A stretch of DNA of 64,000 nucleotides from Trichobilharzia regenti (taxonomy: Eukaryota; Platyhelminthes; Trematoda; Strigeidida; Schistosomatidae), in assembly GCA_944472135.2 (NCBI GenBank), contig OX235267.1, positions 38,099,312-38,163,311 on the forward strand. The letters run 5' to 3'. Below are positions 32,200 through 42,779 of this stretch, piece by piece. Made by a program: the position numbers and the translations under genes. How positions within the stretch are numbered: the stretch's first letter is position 1; each line of letters starts with the position of its first letter. The notes beneath the pieces were generated by a model. The model made no database searches, had not been told where the DNA came from, and was given only the letters and a program-made list of their open reading frames with translations.

Positions 32200-32960
32200 A
32201 TAATGCTCTGTTTATTAGATATATCAAACAATGAAACTATTATTTACTAGGTATCTTTTCGAACACAATTTATTCCTATTCAAAATCATATCAGTTATAA
32301 CTACCACACAACTTTGAAACTTTCGTTTTATAGTTTTCTTTATACCTTCCTATTCGTCGTCGTACGGGTAGTAGAATTTTCTAGATGTCCGGGTAAACAG
32401 CTGTTGAATCGTTTGTAATTACATGTTCTTTCAGTTGATTTGTTGTGTAATGCTTCTGTTATCAATCTCTCCCTCCACCCTGTTACATCAGATTTTAAAA
32501 TTGTCATCTTATCCCATCCTATGGTATGATTATGTGTAATTGCGTGTACTGCCATGGCTGAACTATTCTCCAGATTTCTTATCTTATTAGAGTCAGCTGA
32601 TCCAAATTTTGGTGTTAAGTTTCTGTTCTCCGCTAGCCTGACTAACCCTCTTTCTACTACTCTGACCTATGTATTTGATCTGACAATCATTACAGGCAGG
32701 GTATTAGATAAACTAGATTGTTTTGTTTAATTGCCTCCACAGATTTCTTTAACTGACAAAACTTGTTTCTAAATGGATTTGAATGACACTTTTATTTCTG
32801 CCTGCATTGTTAAAAATTCTACTTAAGGTTTCCGAGGTTCCACTTTTGTATGACATTACTGCTGGAAACTTAAATTCCTTACTGTTTATTGTTGTCATCA
32901 TTCTGTGCATGTTTGAAATGGATGTCTTTATTATTATCATCATCACAATCATTACTCTTA
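32200..32960 (-). pseudogene. Penelope-like element, GIY-YIG C-terminal region and 3' end
   Basis: On minus, broken frames give an IPCLxxCQIKYIGQ block near 32700 (the GIY-YIG start), then the frame 32555-32340 with MAVHAITHNHTIGWDKM, GWRERLITEALHNKS and a final NRKV stop. This matches the C-terminal part of PLE proteins, where a GIY-YIG endonuclease follows the RT. The 3' UTR (32340-32200) is the sequence duplicated in the palindrome at 27036-27362. A second, plus-strand copy of the same 3' end is at about 33305-33345. Confidence 0.7.
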
Positions 32961-33360
32961 TCATTAATTTTATCTTTGTTTTTTACATTTCCCTACATAT
33001 TACCTGATTAATTTATCATGGTAATTATTAAGTTTCAAAGCTTTTCTTGTATGCCTGACATCCTGGTACTATTTGGTCATTGTGCCCTATTACTTAAACA
33101 TTTCATCAGTCCTATTTTTTACTGATATAAGGTGGGATGATCGGAGATCCAAATATCGGTTTAAATGTGTGGGTTTTCTGTAAACACTAGTGTTTAACTT
33201 TCCATCTTTTTTCCTTTTTTATGCTACAATCTAGCATTAGAAGCTCCTCTTCCTGACTTTGTAATTCATAAGTGGATTGAATCGCCTCTAATAAATAGTA
33301 CTTTTTCATCACTGTGTGATATATCTAACAAACAAATTAGTGTGGAATTTTGATTGAACA
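32961..33360. other. AT-rich interval ending in a short PLE 3' end
   Basis: Nothing recognisable to about 33300. CACTGTGTGATATATCTAAC, then AAATTAGTGTGGA (33309-33348), matches the PLE 3' terminus in plus orientation. Confidence 0.4.
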
Positions 33361-33364
33361 CTAG

Positions 33365-33660
33365 TTACTAGTGCATCAAGGCGGATGTGAGAACAAATAC
33401 TCGCTGAAGACGATAGCTAGTGGTCGCACTAGAATTCATGGGTCATTGGATCGGGTCCCAGTGGCGTAATCGTCTACAAGCTGGCTAGTCTTATAACCAG
33501 AAGGTCCTGGGTTTGAACTCCACTGGGGTGGGTGCTTACTATGGAAGAGTCCAAAACTAGGCAGACGAAACAGCTATCCAGTACTCCAGTGGTGGTGGTT
33601 TTCCAATGGTTCTCTAACCGATATCAGCTCATGATGAAATCCTGTAACCAATCTAGATGT
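33365..33660 (+). repeat. SINE-1 (tRNA-headed, hammerhead-bearing)
   Basis: The head CCCAGTGGCGTAATCGTCTAC has a degenerate box A, and GGTCCTGGGTTTGAACTCC a box B. It is followed by a degenerate hammerhead module (GGAAGAGTCC...ACGAAACAGCTATC) and the family tail TTTTCCAATGGTTCTCTAAC, ATGATGAAATCCTGTAACC. Other copies: 44160, 48645, 51765, 57905, 59370, 63715. Confidence 0.7.
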
Positions 33661-34180
33661 GATAGAGAAGATTTGTAGCTCAGGTGGTTGATTTTGATGT
33701 GATTGTGTTCTCTGGGATGGATAGTTAATTTGCGAAGCTTTCATCGCCCTACAAGGCGACATTTTCGGCGCATAACTCAATTTGAAGTGAGCTTTTAGAT
33801 TTCGCCACGAGTTTATTAGACATCTCTCCTGGTGAGTGATCTTGGACGTGATTGGTTGTTTTTGTGTGATTTCACCCATTCTAGGCTACTTGTGTTGGAT
33901 CTGATTGTTTCTTTGTCCTGAAGTCTGACCCTTTATGTGTGAAATTTCTTTTTTATCGGTTGATAAATTTTGTCTATCTCGATGTGTCTATTGATTGGGG
34001 ATTCACCGAAATACCAGGCTTCTAAACATTCTCTATCATTCTTGTTGTTTCCTCTGTCTGATATTTTAATGTTGTCTCAGTCGAATTGATGTCCGTGGTT
34101 GTCTGTATGTAGTTATATGAGGGAGTGGATATCATGTCTAGTGACGGCTAGCTTGTGTTCGTGGATACGACATGTTGACA
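33661..34180 (-). pseudogene. Penelope-like element GIY-YIG region and 3' end, left arm of an inverted pair
   Basis: Inverted, diverged copy of 34290-34795. On minus it carries the HDIHSLI, INRHIEIDKIYQPI and ILDRGN-type blocks of the PLE C-terminus and then the 3' region with a mutated hammerhead-like core (33726-33770, CTGAnGA changed to CCGAAAA). It is adjacent to SINE-1. Confidence 0.65.
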
Positions 34181-34189
34181 TGTCAACGA

Positions 34190-34795
34190 AAAGACTCAAC
34201 AACGAAAGAAGATAAAGCCAACATCATCTACAAAATAAATTGCAACGACTGCGAAAAACACTACGTTGGCCAAAGTTGACGTCCTCTTCGTCTCCGTATC
34301 CACGACCATAAACTAGCCGTCAAAAGACATGATATCCACTCCCTCATATCACCATACTGCATACAGACAACCATGGACATTAATTCAACTGGGAAAACCA
34401 GCGTTCAAATATTAGACAGAGGAAACAACAAGAATGATAGAGAATTTTAAGGAGCCTGCCTGGTATTCCAGTGAATCGTCAATCAATAGACACATCGAGA
34501 TAGACAAAATTTATCAACCGACAGGAAGGAAATCTAGTACACAAAGGGTCAAAGTTCAAGTCAAAGAAACAATCAGATCCAATACAAGTATCCTAGAATG
34601 GGTGAAAACACACAAAAACAATCAATCACTTTCGTGGTCACCCACCAGGAGAGATGATTAATAAACTCGTGGTGAAATCTGAAAGCTCACTTCAACAGAT
34701 TGAATTATGTGCTGATGATATCGCCTTGTAGGGTGATGAAAGCTTTGCAAATTAACTATCCATCCCAGGGACACAACCACATCAAAAATGTAACC
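34190..34795 (+). pseudogene. Penelope-like element GIY-YIG endonuclease region, right arm of an inverted pair
   Basis: From 34205 the frames read IIYKINCNDCEKHYVGQS (the GIY-YIG start with its YVG), stop, RPLRLRIHDHKLAVKRHDIH, then TSVQILDRGNNKNDREF and SSINRHIEIDKIYQPTGRK. In PLE proteins this endonuclease follows the RT and makes the target nick. Stops inactivate it. The 3' part includes a hammerhead-like core at 34712-34754. Confidence 0.72.
34712..34754 (+). ncRNA. Hammerhead-like core in PLE 3' region
   Basis: CTGATGA (34712-34718), a hairpin in which ATCGCC pairs with GGGTGAT, GAAA (34738-34741), then GCT-TTGC-AAA, a weak short stem III, and a UU/UA step. This is the order of a type I hammerhead, but no complementary stem I flanks it. 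PLEs elsewhere are known to carry hammerheads; activity here is doubtful. Confidence 0.45.
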
Positions 34796-34942
34796 AATCT
34801 ATTAGTTAGCTGTTTTAATGACCTTTCGCCTCTTAACTTCACCCTACTCCGTATACCTAAAACTGATTAACTTGATTGGTAAAATTTTGATGTAGAAATG
34901 AAAAGAACGCTTGCACATTTATGCATATATGTATATATATCG

Positions 34943-34948
34943 TTTATT
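34943..34948 (-). promoter_or_regulatory. Candidate polyadenylation signal of the SLC10-like gene
   Basis: AATAAA on the minus strand, about 222 bp downstream of the stop codon at 35170. It is the first canonical hexamer seen after a short 3' UTR. There is no transcript evidence. Confidence 0.4.
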
Positions 34949-35169
34949 TTTATCAGAAATAAATTAAATAAGTGTGGTTTTCCCAGCAAAAAGTAAAGAA
35001 ATAGAGTCATATTTGTGAGAAACTACTAAACCATTAATTACTACACAAGCACTTATCTTTACAGTTTGCTAACTACAGTTATGACCAGTGATGATTTCCT
35101 TGTCTTGTTATTATTTATGTTCTCTTTTTGTTTCTTTTAAACTGAATCTGACTCATAATCTCACCAGGA

Positions 35170-36009
35170 TCAAAGGTTTGTATATGGTGGCGATACATGA
35201 ACAGAATGTCGATGATCTTTTTCTGCTACATTTTTTACAGTCGGCTGAACACTGGATCTTTTTAATCCTGTTTTTCGTGTTTTTGATGGATCCTCACCAT
35301 CGTTTTGCTGTTGTTGTTGTTGCTGTTCTGAAATGACTTCACTGTTGTTATGCGTGATAGACATTCGTGAATCAGCATTTACACGATCGTTTAGATGAGA
35401 TGTTCTCAGATGTTCTGTTTCTGCAGATTCATCCATTTCTTCAGGTTGTTGTTGTTGTTGTTGATTGGGATCTGTGAGCCAATTAGCTCTTCTAACACGT
35501 GTTTGTTGTCCTTCAAATACTGTTGGCGGTCTATGTTTATAGCTATTCAGCATTATTTCATTGTTAGCCGCCAATATGCTCAGCCTTAATTCATTATCAT
35601 CAATTGATTTGAAATGATCATTGTACACGTTATGCACTCCATGTAGTCCACAAGTGTCTAAATAGTTGTCATATTCTAAAGGATGATCCATAGAACTAGT
35701 CGGTGTTGTGACAGTATCTGAAGAGGTTTTCTTTGCTGTTGTTGTTGTCGTTGTTATTGGCGGACTATTGATTCCATTGTAGTCGTCATTATTCATTGTC
35801 TCTTGTGAATATGTCGTGGAGGTTTTGCTTTTGCTTGTTCGGTGTTGGTTTCCAGCTGCGATAGCAGGTGTTACTGCAATCGCTGCAGCTGCCACGGCGG
35901 CAACAGAAGTCGCACTGAATTCATGTTGTTTCCCACCGATCATAGCAGCCATACAATTTTCTTCTTCACGTTTTTTTCTTCTATTTTGTAAGTAGCTTGT
36001 TAACCATTT
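35170..36009 (-). CDS. SLC10-like transporter, last exon (cytoplasmic tail)
   Basis: The exon opens after a TTATCCAG acceptor (AG at 36011-36010) in phase 0 with KWLTSYLQNRRKKREEEN, directly continuing the last membrane helix of the previous exon. It codes 279 residues to the stop at 35170-35172. After the basic juxtamembrane stretch the tail is low complexity: an Ala-rich run, a Thr run (TTTTTTAKKTSS) and two Gln runs encoded by GTT/TTG repeats on plus. The ATG at 35952 is internal, not a start. Such a long hydrophilic C-terminus is unusual for SLC10 proteins, whose tails are commonly a few tens of residues, and may be regulatory. The Gln tracts are likely length-polymorphic. Confidence 0.75.
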   Translation of the reverse strand, partial: KWLTSYLQNRRKKREEENCMAAMIGGKQHEFSATSVAAVAAAAIAVTPAIAAGNQHRTSKSKTSTTYSQETMNNDDYNGINSPPITTTTTTAKKTSSDTVTTPTSSMDHPLEYDNYLDTCGLHGVHNVYNDHFKSIDDNELRLSILAANNEIMLNSYKHRPPTVFEGQQTRVRRANWLTDPNQQQQQQPEEMDESAETEHLRTSHLNDRVNADSRMSITHNNSEVISEQQQQQQQNDGEDPSKTRKTGLKRSSVQPTVKNVAEKDHRHSVHVSPPYTNL

Positions 36010-36044
36010 CTGGATAAGAAGTATGAGAGAAAAAAGTGCGAATA

Positions 36045-36535
36045 TTTAATTTAGTGATGTTTGATAAATAATAAAGATATGACAACTATGTCAACACGGA
36101 CGAAACCTAGGTTCAGGGCTTTGTGCTGCCCACTTAATATGAAGAATTCATAGTGCACCATGATGGCGAGGCACCTAGTGGCATCCTCGCCCCATTGCAA
36201 ACTTGACTGAGAGAATTCAGTTTGCACCAATGATAAGACTAGACACATTCCACTAGTCACTTACTGGTGTCCAATGAAATTATTCAATACAGTACAGTAG
36301 ATCAATCGTAAGACCGAATAGCTCAATTGTTACGTCTCTGACTGACTTTTGCACTGGGTGACGTGGGTTCGGATTTCAGAAGGGACATGAGTTCCTTCAG
36401 GATTGCATATATGCATTGCTCACTGCTGTTGAGTGCACAGGAGCACGAAATCTAAGTCAGGCTGAGCTTCCTATTAGTCGCCTCCAACCATCTAATAATC
36501 AAGTTGTGGGCCGTGTGTAAAATATGTCTTTTATC
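36045..36535 (+). repeat. SINE-4 (tRNA-headed) in an intron
   Basis: Contains ATAGCTCAATTGTTACGTC, a box A region, and GACGTGGGTTCGGATTTC, a box B, followed by ATGAGTTCCTTCAGGAT and the tail TCGCCTCCAACCATC. The same family is delimited precisely at 55645-55951 by target duplications. It lies in the 1,233-bp intron between 36010 and 37242. Confidence 0.65.
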
Positions 36536-36814
36536 GACCCTTGTTTAGTAATGAAATCAATCACTTATCATAGGGGGGGGTCTAAGCTATCTATCTGGAG
36601 GCCTTGAGTGACTAGGTAATTTTGCTTGGAAGGATTTGATGATATCGCTCAAAATGTACCAGTGCGGTACAGATGTGTTCATTTTTTTAATCATGAAGTA
36701 CAGTCAAGAATGTAAGACATAAATCTCTGCCAGATTACTGAATTGAATCTCCATACTCATGCTCTATGAAGTTTGTATTTTGACTAAATACTAGTGATCT
36801 ACTTTTGGGCGTCA

Positions 36815-37040
36815 GTGGTTCAGTGATACAATGCTTGTCAACCACGCACCTGTCCCAGGGTTCGATTCCCCACCAATGAGCTCTAAGCCTCACCTAGTTG
36901 GCTAGCCAGTAATAAGCCTTAAGGAATGGAAAGGTTGGGTATGTGGCTATCAATCCCACCCGGCTAAATAACACCCCTGCTACTGAAATTTAAAAAGCGT
37001 GAGGCTATACATTCCACCGGGAACACAAAGGAATGAATTA
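36815..37040 (+). repeat. SINE-3 (tRNA-Gly-like head) in an intron
   Basis: The head GGCGTCAGTGGTTCAGTGAT, then CCCAGGGTTCGATTCCCC, resembles tRNA-Gly. The body (GGCTATCAATCCCACC, GAGGCTATACATTCCACCGG) matches the copies at 60105 and 62382. Confidence 0.65.
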
Positions 37041-37242
37041 TTTTTGAGCACACTTCCTATCTGCAATTATATTCCTGGACACCAAAATCCCACAATGTCT
37101 AGAATTTTAGAATTTTCACTAATCCCAATGTGGATTTCATCACCAATTTTCACCCAGTAGTCAGGACCTATTGACTGCAGGTTAATTCGTTTGAAAGAAG
37201 GTTAATTCAATGCAATAATACAATCAGCAGAATAAAGTTTAC

Positions 37243-37757
37243 CTCCATAATTGTAACTGCGGCATGATATGCGAGTGGAATAGGTGCAAAAAATATTGTC
37301 CAAAGTGCAACAACAGCCGCCAAATCACCTTCTGGTGCGTGTACACATGTTCTAAGCATTGGCATGCATATTAGACCATTGAATACTGAAGATGCCGTAG
37401 ATAATGTTCGTGATCCTGTACACCCTTGTTTTATCAGTATGCCTACTAGCCAACCAACTGCAAATCCACAAGTTATCAATGTTAATAAGGCTAAAATTAA
37501 GCTTTGTGTTACTTCATTGAAAGCATAATGATTAATATACACCCCCAGGGTAACCAGTAGTATACCAGATAATAACAGGAGTGGTCTGGTTACCCAGGTT
37601 AAGATTGCACGTGCCAGACCAGGTCGACATCCTCTCATTAAAGTGCCTAAACTCTGTGCTCCAGCAATAAGCAATAACCAGCCAAATGTTTTACCAATAT
37701 TTATCGGACGATTGAACCAATACCAGCCTACTGTCATTGCCCAAATCGGCGTGATCA
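37243..37757 (-). CDS. SLC10-like transporter, internal exon (membrane domain)
   Basis: 515 bp between a CTATCTTTCAG acceptor (AG 37759-37758) and a GAG|GTAAAC donor (37242-37241). It begins in phase 1, completing a Val codon with the G from the exon at 44649. The product has five to six hydrophobic segments: VITPIWAMTVGWYWF, TFGWLLLIAGAQSLGTL, LLLLSGILLVTLGVYI, LILALLTLITCGFAVGWLV and VVALWTIFFAPIPLAYHAAV. This is the second half of an SLC10 (sodium/bile acid symporter) fold. The segment SRTLSTASSVFNG aligns with the family's ETGxQN sodium-site motif but lacks its acidic residue and Gln, so sodium coupling may differ. It sits in the plasma or an internal membrane; the substrate is unknown. 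The in-frame ATG at 37758 in simple frame scans is partly intronic. Confidence 0.8.
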
Positions 37758-37759
37758 CT

Positions 37760-38515
37760 GAAAGATAGAGATGGGGAAAATATTAAGGTTAATGTCCATA
37801 TGATCGAAGGTATTTGTGATTAGGAATTCGGGTTTTATTCAGGTAGAAATTTTGAATGAAATTATAATCATCACAAGGATAGGTTTATAACTTGATATAA
37901 ATAACATGTCCCATAAGACATATTCAAAAAATGTTACAAATAATACATTTTAGTTATTTGACGAAATTCTGCTTTGTAGGTAAAATGTTTACAAATTATT
38001 CTGACTACTTACAAGTAGTATAAAAGTAATACACGAAAGAAGTACGTGGTCATTTTGTGTAACACCGTGGTTCCATACTCATTTGTATTTGTATTATCTC
38101 ATAGTGTAAGCATACATTATTATTATTTGTTAGATGTTGTTTTGAAAAGCAATACTGTGTGTCCATAATGTTGCCAAAACATACTTTTTGTAACTTATCA
38201 CCAGTGCTGTTTAGTGAATTAGTAATCGGAAAGGTCATGGAGATGTTTCTAAAGGTCAGTGATTGATTTCATTGGGCAACAAAACACATGTAATAATAAT
38301 ATTGTAGGAAAAGTGTATAAATTGTGGAATTTAAAAACATTTAGTACCAAGTGGGCTGTCGAAAATACAGAGTCTTTTGATTATCTTGAGGAGCAGCAAT
38401 CTTCGAATATTTGGCTTGCGATTCACTCATGTCACAAATGTAAGATGATCAGGCTACAGGATTGGAATGGACTACAACAACTCACTCCTAACTTAAACAT
38501 AGGGAGTAAGTGAAG
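37760..38515. other. Intron sequence without identified repeats
   Basis: Part of the 6.9-kb intron (37758-44648) of the SLC10-like gene. Frames here are short and lack family resemblance. Confidence 0.45.
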
Positions 38516-38760
38516 GGGTAGAGCGTGTTGACCACTTCACTTATGTGGGAAGTTGCAACAGCCAGCCCAACAGGTTGATCGCTGACGAAATCTCAGCACG
38601 GGTACAGAAGGCCCGTTTCACATATGCCAGTTTACGCCATCTCTGACTTAGTAGACTTGATATCTGGCTGAATGTTGACCAAAGGCCGTCTGTACTGCAC
38701 GGCTACAGTTCGCTCCATTCTCCTATGGCTGCTAGAGATACGTGGCCATTAAAAGTGAAC
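38516..38760 (+). pseudogene. RTE-like LINE fragment
   Basis: Frame reads EGVERVDHFTYVGS then EISARVQKARFTYASLRHL, matching the DEISARIRKARAAFADLHHLW block of the RTE copy at 50153-50692. Stops follow. Intronic. Confidence 0.6.
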
Positions 38761-39645
38761 CGACGTGAAGAACTTAGAAGACCTGGATTTATGTTTGATG
38801 TCACACAAAATCGAAGCGAAAACCGACAAACTGGTCGATGAAGCAACCGGCGAAGACACGACTCCAAGTGAACACAGACAAGAAGGAAGTTATGAAAATA
38901 GTCAACCAATCAACAACAATAGCAGCAGCAACATTCAGCGCCAATCACCATCAACGGGAGGGATTCGAAAGAGGTCACTTCATTCACTTATCTAGGGAGC
39001 ATTGTCTCAACTACAGGCAGTCGGAACGGACAAGGATGTCAAATCGAACGAGAATCAGGAAGGCGAGAAATACATTCATCAACCTGAAACCAATCTGGAA
39101 GGAAATCTTCGTCACTTGGCATCAACAACAAAATTCGGTCGGATTTTCAATACAAACGTCAAGTCATTCCTTCTATACGGATCGGAAACTTGACGGGCCA
39201 CAAAGAATATTTCCAACAGCCTGTTGCAGACGCTTATCAACAACTGTCTTCGCTCTATACTGAAGATCAGCTGGTCGGAAAGAATCACCAACAAGAAACT
39301 GTGGGAACAAACAAAACAAAACAAGAACCAATCGGCCACCCAACAAATATGAAGCAGAAACTGGAGATGGGTTGGACACTCGCTAAGGAGGCCACTGGGT
39401 GACATCGTGCGTCAAGCCTTCAAGTGGAACCCGAAAGGGAAGCGGCGAGTTAGACGTCCAAGGATGACATGGAGGAGATCGTGAGAAGAGGAGCTGAAAC
39501 AGTATGGACTAACATGGATGCAGGTGAAAAGTACAGCGGAAGACAGAAGCAAGTGGAGACGTGCAGTTGAAGCCCTATGTTCCATCAGGAACCCATGGGA
39601 ACAATAAAAGAAAGTAGAAGATATGAAAAAGCTGGCTGTTTTTAA
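38761..39645 (+). pseudogene. Second RTE-like LINE family, C-terminal remnant
   Basis: Broken frames give FTYLG-like context at 38965-39000, DKDVKSN, KFGRIFNTNVKSFLLYGSET, NNCLRSI, RWVGHSLRRP and WNPKGKRRVRRPRMTWRR. These are the standard order for the C-terminus of RTE/jockey-like RTs ending in WxWIGHTLRK...RQALxWNPxGKRxRGRPxxTWRR. It is distinct from the SR2-type family. Several stops make it dead. Related copies: 40985-41670 and 47040-47500. Confidence 0.65.
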
Positions 39646-40275
39646 TCATAGATAGATGTCTGCGTTCTATCTCCCGTGTTACTTGGTATAATAGGTTGAG
39701 CAACATCGAAGTTAGGCCTCAGAAAAATGCTAGGTAGGGAAAAGAAATTAGTAGATGATATTGTAAAATTACATCGATTGAGATGGTTGTGATATGTGTT
39801 CTGTATGCTTAGTCATCGCCTTCCTCGACGGGCAATGTTAGTTAACATAGAACCGATCAGATTTGTAAAAGAACCAGTGGTGGTCAAACGAAAACCTGGC
39901 TTCATCAGTCAATAAAATAAATCCACAACAGTTAGTTTAAGCCAGCCAGCTACGTAGGGAGGTGTTAACTTCCCGACTAGTTAGGGGCGTCGTGAAGGCA
40001 AAAACTAATGGCTGTAATCAGTTGGTGATATGCCTTAAAATTGTTCGCATTGGTGAAGATGCGTTCTCTCTCTGCGTGATCTATAAAACTATTCAAGCCC
40101 TTTTGTGTTTTCCACGTTACTTCTTCTTTTCTCCCTCATATTTCTGTCTATTATCGTTCTTTCTTTGATTATCTTTTCTTTCTCTTTTTTGAGTGAGGTA
40201 CATGGAGGGAGTATGACAACTTGAATTGCTGCACTTTTGTACAAAGTGTTCTTTGTTGAAACCAGTCAGATGGAA
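39646..40275 (+). repeat. RTE-like (SR2-type) LINE 3' remnant
   Basis: Contains decayed C-terminal coding (LHRLRWL-like at 39770, HRLPRRAMLVNIE at 39820, GQTKTW-like at 39885) and the shared 3' UTR ending AAAGTGTTCTTTGTTGAAACC. Intronic. Confidence 0.6.
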
Positions 40276-40984
40276 TAGCTCTCTGTAAGTAAGCAAAAAT
40301 CTTGTTCATAAGACTAAGAGATTCAGAATATGTATACAGGGTGTATTTTTAAGTTTATAAATAAAATAAGTCGAGAGGGGTGTGAAGCCACGATAGTAAA
40401 ATGCGATTGGACAAAGGGCTCTCCTATGAGTGCACTATTCACCGTTTTCTTTGCGTATAGTTAGAGCTTCAGTCGCATACTTGTTCAGTAACTTGGTATG
40501 TAATCCATCTTTTTTTAAAATTATTTTTCGTTCTTTTCGAACTCTCAACTTTAAAATAATAGTTCTATGCTCCTATGAACAGTATCCCTTTTTAAGGAAT
40601 ATTCATCATTTAACGAACGGTTTTAGACTACATAAGACTACTTAACCAAGTCAGTGACTACAGGTAGAGGAAAGGCTGTTTACTCCTCAAATTTGTATTT
40701 AGTAGTTTACCTTGTGGAGTATGAAGTGTAACCTCATTGGACAATTTGTTTAATACTTAGGGTCAACTACCAACCAATCACATGCATTCTAATATGGCTA
40801 AGAATGTATAAACAGGATGTATTTTTTTTCCTTAGTGAAGGTTCATCACTGAAGTCTTTTGTCTTCTCCTGTTGCAATATTGACTTTTGGTCAGCATTTT
40901 TCTGCGACATATCAGAATATTGTTTAACTGTACAACTTTGATGAGAAGTTATGACCCCGATTCTTAATTTCTTATGAATTCCCA
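40276..40984. other. Intron sequence without identified gene
   Basis: ACAGGGTGTATTTTT at about 40336 and ACAGGATGTATTTTT at about 40814 recur 480 bp apart, a hint of an old repeat, but no family is recognised. Confidence 0.35.
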
Positions 40985-41670
40985 AGTAATCCCATGAGAA
41001 GACGGAGGTGATAAAGATAACCAGCCAACCAGAAGCAGCAGCAACAACAACAACCACCACCACCAATCACTATCAATGGGAGGGATTTAACAGAGGTTAC
41101 TTCCTTCACTTATCCATCAAGGAAAGGTGAAATACACACGCCCTCATCGACCTGAAACCAATTTGGAAATATTCTGCACTGAACATAAGGAACAAGATTC
41201 GAATTTTTCAATACCAATGTCGAGTGGATCCATCTATATATGGGTCAGAAACTTGGCTGGCATTTCCAATAGGCCACTGCAGACTAATTATCATCTGCTG
41301 TCCCCTTTTCGCTGGCTCCATATTGAACATCCAATGGCCAACCATCCAGAAAGAATAAGTAACAAGAAACTGTGGCTGGGAACAAACCAACAGGTGAGAG
41401 TCGATTGCTCAACAACAAATATGTAAGAGAAAATGCAGATGGACTGGTCGAGCATATATTGAATGACATCGCGTGCAGTGCAAGTCATCGCTTGGGTGGA
41501 ATCACAGGGGTAAGCGACGAGTGAGTCGTCGGTGTGATGAGGGTGACATGGAGGAGGAGATGAGAGATTGTGGGTAATCGTGGTCCAAGCTGAAGAGGAC
41601 GGCAAAAGATAGGACGAAGTGTAGGTGTATTGTTGATGCCCTATGCCCCTCTTGGAACTCAAGGGAATAT
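40985..41670 (+). pseudogene. Second RTE-like LINE family fragment
   Basis: Parallels 38900-39610: CACCAATCACTATCAATGGG, a GAAACCAATTTGGAAAT block, GGGTCAGAAACTTGGC (YGSETW), CAAGAAACTGTGGCTGGGAA and ATCGCTTGGGTGGAATCAC (ALxWN). It is heavily decayed and ends with (AAT)n at about 41669-41690. Confidence 0.55.
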
Positions 41671-41737
41671 TAATAATAATAATAACAATAACAACACAAA
41701 TATTTTTTTTTGTTTTATAGACTAATCTAAGTGATGC

Positions 41738-41795
41738 GTCATATAGTATAGTATAGTATGGTAGTATAGTATAGTAGTATAGTATATAGTAGGCA
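41738..41795. repeat. TAGTA-type minisatellite
   Basis: Tandem TATAG/TAGTATAG units at 41738-41792. Intronic and likely length-variable. Confidence 0.75.
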
Positions 41796-42390
41796 GAAAA
41801 CAGTTTTATTGTTGTCTGAAAGTTATGACACAGTCTAATATGACAAGGAGACAACATTCCCACAGTTTTGCGTGTGACGTTATTCACTTGTCTCGTTTCG
41901 ATTATCCCACAATAAACTTAAGATAAATATTATTCTAACATCTTATATAAACTGAAATTTCTGTTTAAAACAAAAGTTACAAAGACTACCAGCCTTGTAT
42001 TGGGCAATAATTAATCTATAATTCTTGATGCTTAAGTTTTACCGTGTGTGATTATGCAAGTTTCCGATGTCTTGTTTTTTTGAACTGTAAAGATCTATAC
42101 AATTCATTTAAGTAGGAGGGAGGGGGGGGCGTTCCTTACATAGTAAAAGAACAATGTCTGGCACTTACAACCGGACATGCAGGTCTACCTAGGACAGCTG
42201 CGAAACACTGACTCCAAACTTATGCTGTACTTGAGCTCCTGAAGCTATATTACACTGCATTGTGGTTCAGGTATTAAGTCAAATGCTCGGAGACTGGTCC
42301 TTTGTGACAAGCACCTTCTTCAGTCTGGGCAACCTGGCAGTATTCCAGCACTTGCACATACCAAGAGACAATAATTTATTGGTGATTTAT
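41796..42390. other. Intron sequence without identified gene
   Basis: Nothing recognised. A 198-codon minus frame (41291-41887) spans the microsatellites and an antisense RTE and is not credible. Confidence 0.4.
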
Positions 42391-42720
42391 TTAAATTAAT
42401 TTAGATTTCCCGTCAATTGATTAGTCCGAAGTGCTTGGTCCTTAGGTTGACATATCATCTGCTTGTGCAGATGCTTCGACGATGTCTGGTCATGTAACTT
42501 GAAGTCAACTGATGGGTGGATGGTGACGAGCAGTGGAATCCAGGACAACGAGCATTTTGTCTTATTTAGTACTCGTCAGACCCTGGATGTACCTGCATTC
42601 TCCAGTGAGAGTAATGGTGTTCCCATTGGGGCTCGAGTCCAGTGCTCCATTGACGAAGAAAGTTTCCATAAACAGGCTTCCTCATTCATTTAACGATCAT
42701 TATATTTTCACAGATGACCG
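42391..42720 (-). repeat. SM-alpha-like SINE with degenerate hammerhead
   Basis: On minus: a tRNA-like head remnant (GGACTCGAGCCCCAATGG near 42635), a hammerhead at 42590-42531, then the family tail through 42400. It is closely related in arrangement to 47597-47790 and 57105-57310. Confidence 0.7.
42531..42590 (-). ncRNA. Hammerhead ribozyme module, SM-alpha type, core mutated
   Basis: On minus: ATCCAG (stem I), CTGACGAG with the core intact, a stem II/loop, then CAAAAT where the conserved GAAA should be, and GTC before CTGGAT, which re-forms stem I. The G-to-A change in GAAA would be expected to abolish or greatly reduce cleavage. Confidence 0.65.
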
Positions 42721-42779
42721 TGAGGGGTATGTGATGTAAACATAACAACCAATTAAGAGAATGTATGCAATTAGTAGTG

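Noticed and set aside
35170..35952. Open frame starting at ATG 35952 as an independent 260-residue gene
   Set aside because: The frame is open upstream to a splice acceptor at 36010 and continues the SLC10-like protein in phase, so ATG 35952 is an internal methionine.
41291..41887. 198-codon minus-strand open frame
   Set aside because: Spans an antisense RTE remnant and a TAGTA microsatellite; composition is low-complexity and no domain is visible.
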